The notes beneath the pieces were generated by a model. It did no database searches, had not been told where the DNA came from, and saw only the letters and a list, made by a program, of their open reading frames with translations. This document shows, piece after piece, positions 1 to 5,184 of a stretch of 5,184 nucleotides of DNA; the stretch's first letter is position 1, and every line of letters begins with the position of its first letter. This DNA comes from Alphaproteobacteria bacterium (GTDB lineage: Bacteria > Pseudomonadota > Alphaproteobacteria > Rhizobiales > Xanthobacteraceae). A program made the position numbers and the translations under genes. Location: the NCBI GenBank assembly GCA_005884855.1, contig VAZS01000067.1:1-5184 (forward strand), read 5' to 3'.

Positions 1-144
1 GAACATCACATGGGGCTGGTGATGTCGATCGCCGATCATGTGGTCGCGCTGAATTTCGGCCGCAAGCTTGCCGAGGGAACGCCGGCCGCGGTGCAGTCCG
101 ACCCGGACGTCATCAAAGCCTATCTCGGGAGCAAGGACCAATGA
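1..144 (+). CDS. livG: LivG-like ABC transporter ATP-binding protein, C-terminal end (partial)
   Basis: This is the final 47 codons of an ABC ATPase; the 5' part lies outside the window. Reading from base 1, the visible protein begins with EHHMGLVMSIADHVVALNFG and ends with an AYLG-type tail, the characteristic C-terminus of LivG-family ATPases (family pattern EHDM..V...aDr..VL..G, then a PxVixAYLG tail). The histidine at visible residue 2 is the expected H-loop (switch) histidine that contacts the ATP gamma-phosphate. In the family, LivG pairs with LivF on the cytoplasmic face of the LivHM permease and drives import by ATP hydrolysis. The stop TGA (142-144) overlaps the ATG of the next gene (141-143), so the two are probably translationally coupled. 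Walker A, the signature motif and Walker B would lie upstream and cannot be checked here. The LivG rather than LivF assignment rests on the EHxM H-loop and on a complete LivF immediately following. Confidence 0.9.
   Translation, partial: EHHMGLVMSIADHVVALNFGRKLAEGTPAAVQSDPDVIKAYLGSKDQ
127..137 (+). promoter_or_regulatory. Ribosome binding site region for livF
   Basis: GGGAG at 127-131 lies 9 nt before the ATG at 141, and AAGGA at 133-137 lies only 3 nt before it. Both sit inside the end of livG. The GGGAG spacing supports the ATG at 141. The next in-frame ATG, at 150, would be served by AAGGA at a spacing of 12 nt, so a start three codons later cannot be fully excluded. Confidence 0.45.
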
Positions 145-854
145 CCGCGATGCTCAATGTAAAGGATCTGCGCGCCTATTACGGCCAGGTCCAGGCGCTT
201 CATGGGCTCGACTTCGGTCTCAACGAAGGAAGCATGACCACCCTGCTCGGCGCCAACGGCGCCGGCAAGACCACCACCCTGCGGGCGATCTGCAATATGG
301 TGCGTTCGACCGGCGCGATCGAATTCGAAGGCGCGCCTCTCGCCGGCCGCTCGACCGAAAACATCGTCCGGCTCGGCATCGCGCATGTGCCGCAAGGTCG
401 CGGCACCTTCACGACCATGACGGTTGAAGAGAACCTTCAGCTCGGCGCAATCACTCGAAAAGACAAGGCCGGCGTGGTTTCCGACATCGAGCGAATGTAC
501 GATCATTTTCCGGTGCTGAAGCAGCGGCATACCCAGCAGGCGGGTACCCTATCGGGCGGCGAACAGCAGATGTTGGCGGTGGCCCGCGCGCTGATGTTGC
601 GTCCCCGATTGATGCTGCTCGACGAGCCTTCGTTCGGTCTGGCGCCGCTGATCGTGCGCGACCTGTTCAAGATCCTCGGCAAGATCAATCGCGAGAACAA
701 GGTCACCATTCTGGTCGTCGAGCAGAACGCGCAGCTGGCGCTCGAACTCGCCGACAAGGCCTACGTCATCGAAACCGGACGCATCGTGATGTCGGGAACT
801 GCAACCGAAATCGCGAACAATGAAGACGTCCGTAAATCCTATCTGGGTTATTGA
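141..854 (+). CDS. livF: LivF-like branched-chain amino acid family ABC transporter ATP-binding protein
   Basis: This is a complete 237-residue ABC ATPase, the usual LivF length. It shows every nucleotide-binding motif in order: Walker A GANGAGKTT (residues 37-45), Q-loop Gln85 in HVPQGRG, ABC signature LSGGE (137-141), and Walker B LMLLDE (157-162) with catalytic Glu162, followed by the D-loop region PSFGLAP. The H-loop position is occupied by Gln195 (VVEQNA) instead of histidine, which is typical of LivF and separates it from LivG. The protein ends with a SYLGY tail, also family-typical. It should form a cytoplasmic heterodimer with LivG that powers uptake through LivHM. The start at 141 overlaps the livG stop by 4 nt and the stop at 852-854 lies 11 nt before livH, so it sits within one operon. 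Family assignment is secure; the transported ligand is not determined by this subunit. Confidence 0.95.
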   Translation: MTAMLNVKDLRAYYGQVQALHGLDFGLNEGSMTTLLGANGAGKTTTLRAICNMVRSTGAIEFEGAPLAGRSTENIVRLGIAHVPQGRGTFTTMTVEENLQLGAITRKDKAGVVSDIERMYDHFPVLKQRHTQQAGTLSGGEQQMLAVARALMLRPRLMLLDEPSFGLAPLIVRDLFKILGKINRENKVTILVVEQNAQLALELADKAYVIETGRIVMSGTATEIANNEDVRKSYLGY

Positions 855-858
855 GGAG
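853..858 (+). promoter_or_regulatory. Strong Shine-Dalgarno for livH, deciding its start
   Basis: GAGGAG overlaps the livF stop codon and is 7 nt before the ATG at 866. This favours ATG 866 over the in-frame TTG at 851, which would leave the Shine-Dalgarno inside the coding region and add five residues (MRSAA) unlike a LivH N-terminus. Confidence 0.75.
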
Positions 859-865
859 CGCGGCC

Positions 866-1744
866 ATGGAGCTTTTCACCAATCAAATCCTGGCTGGCAT
901 CGCCACCGGCGCGATCTATGCCTGCATGGCGCTCGCAGTGGTCATGATCTACCAGGCGATCGATCATCTCAATTTCGCCCAGGGCGAAATGGCGATGTTC
1001 TCGACGTTCATATCCTGGCAACTCATGCAATGGGGCGTCCCTTACTGGGGCGCCTTCATCATCACTTTGGCATTGTCCTTTGCCGGCGGCATCGCGATCG
1101 AGCGGCTATTGTTCAAGCCTCTGGCCAAAGCCCCGATCCTGACCAACGTCGCCGGTTTCATCGCATTGTTCGCGATCATCAACAGCGTCGCCGGCCTGAT
1201 CTGGGACTTCACGATCAAGCAGTATCCGACACCGTTCGGGTCATATCCATTTCTCGGCAGCCAGCTGATCTCGACCCATCAGGCTGGCATGATCGGGGTA
1301 ACCGTGCTGCTGTTGCTCGCGCTGTATTTCTTCTTCCAGTTCACCCGGATCGGGCTTGCGATGCGCGCGGCCGCCTCTGTGCCGGAATCGGCACGGCTGG
1401 TCGGCGTTAACACCAGTTGGATGATCGCACTCGGCTGGGGCATGGCGGCGGCGATTGGCTCGATCGCAGGCATGTTGATCGCGCCCGTGGTGTTTCTCGA
1501 ACCGAACATGATGGGCGGCGTGCTGATCTACGGATTTGCCGCCGCAGTGCTCGGCGGCCTCACCAGCCCATTGGGTGCTGTCGTCGGCGGTTTCCTGGTC
1601 GGTATTTTCGAGAATCTGGCCGGAACCTACATCCCGGGCGTCGGCAACGAACTTAAGCTGCCGATCGCGCTGGCACTGATTATCACCGTCTTGGTTGTCA
1701 AACCGGCTGGGCTGTTCGGCCGGCCCATCGTGAAGCGAGTTTGA
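866..1744 (+). CDS. livH: LivH-like branched-chain amino acid family ABC transporter permease
   Basis: This is a 292-residue integral inner-membrane permease (BPD_transp_2 type), close to the usual LivH length. Hydrophobic segments run through most of the chain, for example about residues 8-30, 62-78, 94-112, 141-159, 186-210, 219-247 and 265-279. Family landmarks are the early LNFAQGEMAMF block (35-45), the cytoplasmic EAA-like coupling loop RAAASVPESARLVGVN (167-182) that contacts the ATPases, the GGLTSPLGAVVGG segment (230-242) and the C-terminal KPAGLFGRP (279-287). LivH and LivM together form the translocation channel. ATG 866 is chosen because of the GAGGAG 7 nt upstream. The gene follows livF by 11 nt, and its stop (1742-1744) is 2 nt before the livM ATG. 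There is no truncation or missing block. Confidence 0.94.
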   Translation: MELFTNQILAGIATGAIYACMALAVVMIYQAIDHLNFAQGEMAMFSTFISWQLMQWGVPYWGAFIITLALSFAGGIAIERLLFKPLAKAPILTNVAGFIALFAIINSVAGLIWDFTIKQYPTPFGSYPFLGSQLISTHQAGMIGVTVLLLLALYFFFQFTRIGLAMRAAASVPESARLVGVNTSWMIALGWGMAAAIGSIAGMLIAPVVFLEPNMMGGVLIYGFAAAVLGGLTSPLGAVVGGFLVGIFENLAGTYIPGVGNELKLPIALALIITVLVVKPAGLFGRPIVKRV

Positions 1745-1746
1745 TC

Positions 1747-2760
1747 ATGAGCGCAGTTCAGGAAGTCGTCACGCCGGCTGCAATCGAAGCCGTTCCGAAG
1801 AGGGCGATGACGCTCGGCTACGGCACCTCGCTGATCATGCTGGCGTTACTGCTGCTGGTGCCGCTGTTCGTCAAGAACTTCATCATCTTCCAGCTTACGA
1901 TGCTGCTGATCTATGGCCTCGCCGTGCTGGCTTTGAACATCCTGACCGGCGGTAGCGGCCAGTTCTCGCTGGGACAGAGCGCGTTTTACGCAGTCGGCGC
2001 CTACACCTCGGCGATCCTGATGGAACATGCCGGAATGAATTACGCGCTGACGCTGCCGGTTGCCGGGCTGATCTGCTTTGGTTTTGGCTTTCTGTTCGGG
2101 CAGCCGGCACTGCGCTTGAGCGGCGTTTATCTGGCGCTGGCAACCTTCGCGTTGGCAACCGCCATGCCGCAGCTTCTCAAGCTCGGCTATTTCGAGCACT
2201 GGACCGGCGGCGTGCAGGGCCTGGTCGTGACCAAGCCCGATGCGCCGTTCGGGCTGCCGATATCGCAGGACATGTGGCTGTATTATTTCACGCTGGTCAT
2301 TACCATCGCTATCTACATCTTCTCGGTCAATCTGCTGCAGTCGCGCTCAGGGCGCGCCTTGATGGCGATCCGCGACAACGAAATCGCGGCGTCCGCCATG
2401 GGCGTTGACGTCGCGCTGTACAAGACGCTGGCATTCGGGGTCAGCGCCGGAATCACCGGTATCGCGGGCGGCCTCGGAGCCATCGCCGTGCAGTTCGTGG
2501 CGCCCGACGCCTACACCATTACGCTGGCGATCTCGCTGTTTCTCGGGATGGTTGTCGGCGGCGTCGGCTGGCTGCCGGGATCGATCGTCGGTTCGGCATT
2601 CATCATCTTCGTGCCGAATATCGCCGAGGGTATTTCAAAGGGGCTGTCCGGCGCGGTGTTCGGCGTACTGCTGTTCCTGGTCATCTTCCTGGTGCCGCAC
2701 GGCGCGAGGCAAGTCGCCATCGTTGCCCAGCAACTGATGGGCAAACTGAAGAGAAACTAA
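1747..2760 (+). CDS. livM: LivM-like branched-chain amino acid family ABC transporter permease
   Basis: This is a 337-residue inner-membrane permease, the second half of the channel. A polar tail of about 20 residues, probably cytoplasmic, precedes the first membrane segment (about 27-42). Further hydrophobic segments lie around 46-66, 79-92, 101-117, 125-141, 177-196, 226-249, 258-277, 281-291 and 303-317. Conserved LivM blocks are GGSGQFSLGQSAFYAVGAY (68-86), PALRLSGVYLALATFALA (120-137), TGGVQG (153-158), the EAA-like loop SGRALMAIRDNEIAASAMGV (201-220) and VVGGVGWLPGSIVG (269-282). The ATG at 1747 is used; the in-frame TTG at 1741 would overlap the livH stop and lacks support. Only a weak purine run (GAAGCGAG, 1732-1739) precedes the ATG, so translation is probably coupled to livH, whose stop is 2 nt upstream. 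The SBP gene follows after 16 nt. Confidence 0.94.
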   Translation: MSAVQEVVTPAAIEAVPKRAMTLGYGTSLIMLALLLLVPLFVKNFIIFQLTMLLIYGLAVLALNILTGGSGQFSLGQSAFYAVGAYTSAILMEHAGMNYALTLPVAGLICFGFGFLFGQPALRLSGVYLALATFALATAMPQLLKLGYFEHWTGGVQGLVVTKPDAPFGLPISQDMWLYYFTLVITIAIYIFSVNLLQSRSGRALMAIRDNEIAASAMGVDVALYKTLAFGVSAGITGIAGGLGAIAVQFVAPDAYTITLAISLFLGMVVGGVGWLPGSIVGSAFIIFVPNIAEGISKGLSGAVFGVLLFLVIFLVPHGARQVAIVAQQLMGKLKRN

Positions 2761-2765
2761 ACACT

Positions 2766-2775
2766 GAGGAGAGAG
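2766..2775 (+). promoter_or_regulatory. Strong Shine-Dalgarno for the first binding protein
   Basis: The run GAGGAGAGAG precedes the ATG at 2777; its AGGAG core (2767-2771) is 5 nt from the start codon. This is one of the strongest ribosome binding sites in the operon. That is consistent with the need for binding protein in excess over the membrane subunits, although no copy-number data can be read here. Confidence 0.7.
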
Positions 2776-2776
2776 T

Positions 2777-4003
2777 ATGCGTTCCAAACAAAAACTGCGT
2801 ATCGCCGCGTTCTCGACGGTCATCGCCTTCGTCACCACCTCGGGCGCCGCACTCGCACAAAAGAAATACGACACCGGCGCGACCGACGCGGAAATCAAGA
2901 TCGGCAATATCATGCCCTATAGCGGCCCAGCGTCCGCCTACGGCGTGATCGGCAAAACCGAAGCGGCCTATTTCACCAAAATCAATGCCGAAGGCGGCAT
3001 CAAGGGCCGCAAGATCAATTTTATCACCTATGACGACGGCTACAGCCCGCCAAAGGCGGTTGAGCAGGCGCGCAAGCTGGTGGAGAGCGATGAAGTCTTG
3101 CTGGTTTTCAACCCGCTCGGCACACCTTCGAATTCGGCGATCCAAAAATATCTGAACTCGAAGAAAGTCCCGCAACTGTTCGTCGCCACCGGCGCAACCA
3201 AATGGAACGACCCGAAGAGCTTTCCGTGGACCATGGGCTGGCAGCCCAGCTATCAGAGCGAAGCGCGGATTTACGCGAAATTCCTGATGAAGGAAAAACC
3301 GGATGCCAAAATCGCGATCCTTTACCAGAACGATGACTTCGGGAAGGATTACCTCAAAGGCCTGAAGGACGGGCTTGGCGCCAAGGCATCGGCGATCGTT
3401 GCTGAAGAGAGCTACGAGACTACCGAGCCGACCATCGACGGCCACATCGTCAAGCTGAAATCAACCGGCGCTGACACCTTCATCAGCATCACCACGCCGA
3501 AGTTCGCGGCGCAGGCGATCAAAAAGCTCGGCGAGATCGAGTGGAAACCGCTGCACATCGTTTCCAACGTCTCTGCTTCGGTCGGCAGCGTGATGAAGCC
3601 TGCCGGCTTCGAGAACTCGCAAGGCATTCTGTCGGCGGCCTATGCCAAGGACGGGGCGGACCCGCAGTGGGACAACGATCCCGGCATGAAGAAATTCTAT
3701 GCGTTTCTCGAGAAGTACTATCCCGAAGCGAACAAGCTGGATGGCTCGGTCGTTTTCGGCTACGGCGTGGCTCAGACGATGGCAAAAGTCATCGAGATGT
3801 GCGGCGACAATCTAACTCGCGAAAACGTCATGAAGCAGGCGGCGAGCCTGAAGGACTTTGCGCCGGACACGTTGCTGCCCGGCGTCAAGATCAACACCAG
3901 CGCTACTGATTTCGCCCCCATCGAGCAGCTTCAGATGATGCGGTTCAAGGGCGAGAAGTGGGAACTGTTCGGCGATATCATCAGCGGCGAACTGAGCAAT
4001 TAA
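2777..4003 (+). CDS. Periplasmic ABC transporter substrate-binding protein, LivJ/LivK-like (first copy)
   Basis: This 408-residue protein is of the Peripla_BP_6 (Leu/Ile/Val-binding protein) class. Residues 1-27 form a Sec signal peptide: basic start MRSKQKLR, hydrophobic core, then ALA before Gln28. There is no lipobox cysteine, so a soluble periplasmic protein is expected. Family-like blocks are EIKIGNIMPYSGPASAYG (39-56), NPLGTPSNSAIQKYLN (112-127), VATGATKWNDP (136-146, in the region that contacts the ligand carboxylate and amino groups in LivJ), YQNDDFGKDY (183-192) and DFAPIEQLQMMRF near the C-terminus (378-390). The mature protein has a single cysteine (Cys342), so it lacks the disulfide of E. 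coli LivJ. It is the last gene of the livGFHM operon and ends 69 nt before a terminator. It should deliver ligand to LivHM. The ligand is unknown: branched-chain or other amino acids, or aromatic or short carboxylic acids, are possible in this family. A close paralogue lies immediately downstream. Confidence 0.93.
   Translation: MRSKQKLRIAAFSTVIAFVTTSGAALAQKKYDTGATDAEIKIGNIMPYSGPASAYGVIGKTEAAYFTKINAEGGIKGRKINFITYDDGYSPPKAVEQARKLVESDEVLLVFNPLGTPSNSAIQKYLNSKKVPQLFVATGATKWNDPKSFPWTMGWQPSYQSEARIYAKFLMKEKPDAKIAILYQNDDFGKDYLKGLKDGLGAKASAIVAEESYETTEPTIDGHIVKLKSTGADTFISITTPKFAAQAIKKLGEIEWKPLHIVSNVSASVGSVMKPAGFENSQGILSAAYAKDGADPQWDNDPGMKKFYAFLEKYYPEANKLDGSVVFGYGVAQTMAKVIEMCGDNLTRENVMKQAASLKDFAPDTLLPGVKINTSATDFAPIEQLQMMRFKGEKWELFGDIISGELSN
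2858..3757 (+). repeat. Tandem duplication, copy 1 (mature part of first binding protein)
   Basis: This interval encodes residues 28-327 of the first binding protein and aligns with 4282-5184 in the same orientation. Protein identity is about 81% by hand count. The copies share perfect DNA runs, for example 26 nt at 3062-3087. The duplication extends further downstream in copy 1, but its partner there is outside the window. Confidence 0.85.
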
Positions 4004-4072
4004 GGACAGCTCTCCGCGAGGCGTCCCGGCCCATACCCATAAATCGGCGACCGGACAGTTCGACTAAATAAC

Positions 4073-4105
4073 CCCCTCGGCGAGACCCTCGCCGGGGGGC
4101 TTTTT
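4073..4105 (+). terminator. Rho-independent terminator after the livGFHM-SBP operon
   Basis: A 12-bp hairpin is visible. The left arm 4073-4084 (CCCCTCGGCGAG) pairs with the right arm 4088-4099 (CTCGCCGGGGGG) around a 3-nt ACC loop. There is one G-U wobble (T4077 with G4095). One C then precedes a run of five T (4101-4105). The GC-rich stem followed directly by the T-run is the classic intrinsic terminator layout. It lies 69 nt past the stop of the first binding protein and 95 nt before the start of the second. It should end most operon transcripts and separate expression of the two binding proteins, or reduce the level of the second if partially read through. Confidence 0.9.
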
Positions 4106-4106
4106 G

Positions 4107-4135
4107 TTGATGGTTCCCCTGAGAAGGTATTCAAT
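4107..4135 (+). promoter_or_regulatory. Possible sigma70-type promoter for the second binding protein
   Basis: Directly after the terminator, TTGATG (4107-4112) and TTCAAT (4130-4135) match the -35 and -10 consensus at 4 of 6 positions each, with a 17-nt spacer. The placement is sensible: downstream of a terminator and about 65 nt upstream of the next start codon. The match is weak and such hexamers arise often by chance, so this is only a candidate. Confidence 0.22.
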
Positions 4136-4188
4136 GCCGCCAGGAGCCGAAAAGCGCTTCCAATGAAAAAGACGCATTCAACCACACT

Positions 4189-4194
4189 AGGGAG
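4189..4194 (+). promoter_or_regulatory. Shine-Dalgarno for the second binding protein
   Basis: AGGGAG lies 6 nt before the ATG at 4201. It fixes that start and rules out the out-of-frame ATG at 4163, which has no purine-rich site at a useful distance. Confidence 0.7.
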
Positions 4195-4200
4195 TTCCAA

Positions 4201-5184
4201 ATGCCTGCTATCCAATTGCGATTGGGAGCCTTTTCGGCTGCCCTCGCGATACTCGCGGCGGCCAGCACCGGCGCGCTCGCGCAAAAGAAATACGACATCG
4301 GCGCCACCGACACTGAAATCAAGATCGGCAACATCGTACCCTATAGCGGCCCCGCTTCCGCCTATGGCGTGATCGGTAGTACCGAAGCCGCTTACTTCAA
4401 GAAGATCAATGCCGAGGGGGGCATCAACGGCCGCAAGATCAATTTCATCAGCTATGACGACGGGTACAGCCCGCCGAAGACGGTCGAGCAGGCGCGCAAG
4501 CTGGTGGAGAGTGACGAAGTCCTTCTGATTTTCAATCCATTGGGAACGCCGCCGAATTCGGCGATCCAGAAGTACATGAATGCGAAGAAGGTGCCGCAAC
4601 TGTTCGTCGCCACTGGCGCCACCAAGTGGAATGACCCCAAGGAATTTCCCTGGACCATGGGTTGGCAGCCGAACTACCAGAGCGAGTCGCGGATCTACGC
4701 GAAATACCTGTTGAAGGAGAAGCCTAACGCCAAGATCGCGGTGCTGTATCAGAACGATGATTACGGCAAAGACTATCTCAAAGGCCTCAAAGACGGGCTC
4801 GGCGCCAAGGGCGCCACCATGATCGTTGCCGAGGAGAGCTATGAGACCACCGAGCCGAGCATCGACAACCACATCGTCAAGCTGAAATCGACGGGCGCCG
4901 ATGTGTTCTTCAACGTCACCACCCCGAAATTCGCCGCGCAGGCGATCAAGAAAATGAGTGAAATCGAGTGGAAGCCGCTGCACCTTCTCAACAACGTCAG
5001 CTCTTCGATCGGCAGCGTGATGAAGCCGGCAGGCTTTGAAGCCAGCCAGAACATCATCTCGTCCTCCTACCTGAAGGATACCTCGGATCCGCAGTGGAAG
5101 AACGATCCTGGAATGAAGGAGTTTGACGAGTTCCTGACCAAATACTTCCCCGAGGGCAACAGGATCGATGCCTCGGTGATGTAC
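4201..5184 (+). CDS. Periplasmic ABC transporter substrate-binding protein, LivJ/LivK-like (second copy, 3' end beyond window)
   Basis: The reading frame is open from ATG 4201 to the last base, giving 328 residues of what should be a protein of about 408-410 residues, judging by its neighbour. Residues 1-27 form a Sec signal peptide (MPAIQLRL start, Ala/Leu-rich core, ALA before Gln28) with no lipobox cysteine. The mature part carries the same blocks as the upstream protein: EIKIGNIVPYSGPASAYG (39-56), NPLGTPPNSAIQKYMN (112-127), VATGATKWNDP (136-146) and YQNDDYGKDY (183-192). Hand alignment gives about 57 differences over some 300 residues, roughly 81% identity, plus one inserted residue near 204-207. 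It is therefore a recent tandem paralogue, probably using the same LivHM/LivGF complex, with a similar or modified ligand range. A terminator and its own ribosome binding site separate it from the operon. No cysteine is seen in the visible part. The C-terminal end and the stop cannot be examined. Confidence 0.92.
   Translation, partial: MPAIQLRLGAFSAALAILAAASTGALAQKKYDIGATDTEIKIGNIVPYSGPASAYGVIGSTEAAYFKKINAEGGINGRKINFISYDDGYSPPKTVEQARKLVESDEVLLIFNPLGTPPNSAIQKYMNAKKVPQLFVATGATKWNDPKEFPWTMGWQPNYQSESRIYAKYLLKEKPNAKIAVLYQNDDYGKDYLKGLKDGLGAKGATMIVAEESYETTEPSIDNHIVKLKSTGADVFFNVTTPKFAAQAIKKMSEIEWKPLHLLNNVSSSIGSVMKPAGFEASQNIISSSYLKDTSDPQWKNDPGMKEFDEFLTKYFPEGNRIDASVMY
4282..5184 (+). repeat. Tandem duplication, copy 2 (mature part of second binding protein)
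   Basis: This is the direct-repeat partner of 2858-3757, offset by 1424 nt at the start and by 1427 nt after a one-codon insertion near codon 204-207. The signal-peptide regions upstream of each copy are the same length (27 codons) but match at only about 7 of 27 residues, so clear similarity starts at the cleavage site. Confidence 0.85.

Noticed and set aside
851..865. TTG at 851 as the livH start
   Set aside because: It would place the GAGGAG Shine-Dalgarno inside the coding region; ATG 866 has ideal spacing and gives a normal LivH N-terminus.
820..1410. 196-codon + strand frame overlapping livF and livH
   Set aside because: It is out of frame with both genes and gives a His/Arg-rich product typical of a shifted frame in GC-rich DNA, whereas the livH frame has clear permease motifs.
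1741..1746. TTG at 1741 as the livM start
   Set aside because: The ATG two codons later is a better start, and no good ribosome binding site favours the TTG.
2681..3445. 254-codon open frame on the minus strand spanning the livM end and the first binding protein
   Set aside because: It lies across two well-supported + strand genes and their intergenic Shine-Dalgarno, and its product is an Arg/Leu/Gly-rich translation with no family features.
4152..4159. 8-bp palindrome AAGCGCTT upstream of the second binding protein
   Set aside because: The symmetry does not extend beyond 8 bp and there is no second copy nearby, so it cannot be told from chance as an operator.
4163..4372. 69-codon + strand frame starting at ATG 4163
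   Set aside because: It is out of frame with the second binding protein, lacks a properly spaced Shine-Dalgarno, and overlaps the signal peptide coding region of a well-supported gene.
4000..4983. Long open frame of 327 codons on the minus strand opposite the second binding protein
   Set aside because: It is antisense to a clear, family-matching gene and shows no recognisable domain. A similar antisense frame (2681-3445) faces the paralogous gene, as expected when two similar GC-rich genes share codon bias.

Overview
The window is a GC-rich, densely packed stretch that looks like an alphaproteobacterial chromosome. Codon choice and the style of the proteins fit the Bradyrhizobium/Rhodopseudomonas (Nitrobacteraceae) group. 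That placement is inference from protein character; no rRNA or other marker gene is present.

All the genes lie on the + strand and encode one ABC importer of the branched-chain amino acid family (HAAT/Liv type). Positions 1-144 hold the last 47 codons of the LivG-like ATPase. It overlaps by 4 nt (ATGA) with the complete LivF-like ATPase (141-854). The LivH-like permease (866-1744), the LivM-like permease (1747-2760) and a periplasmic substrate-binding protein with a Sec signal peptide (2777-4003) follow at gaps of 11, 2 and 16 nt. This is a compact operon in the order G-F-H-M-SBP. A textbook Rho-independent terminator (4073-4105) closes it.

After a 197-nt intergenic region, a second substrate-binding protein begins at 4201 and runs off the window end with 328 codons visible. 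By hand alignment it is a close paralogue of the first, about 81% identical over the mature part. The terminator and its own ribosome binding site suggest it is expressed separately. It probably delivers ligand to the same LivHM/LivGF membrane complex.

Together the genes describe an importer: either binding protein captures a small carboxylated solute in the periplasm, LivH/LivM form the channel, and LivG/LivF hydrolyse ATP. The ligand cannot be read from the sequence; branched-chain or other amino acids, or small aromatic or aliphatic acids, are all possible in this family. I saw no RNA gene, mobile element, CRISPR array or clearly novel system. The points of interest are the tandem binding-protein duplication, its uneven divergence, and the short regulatory region between the copies.
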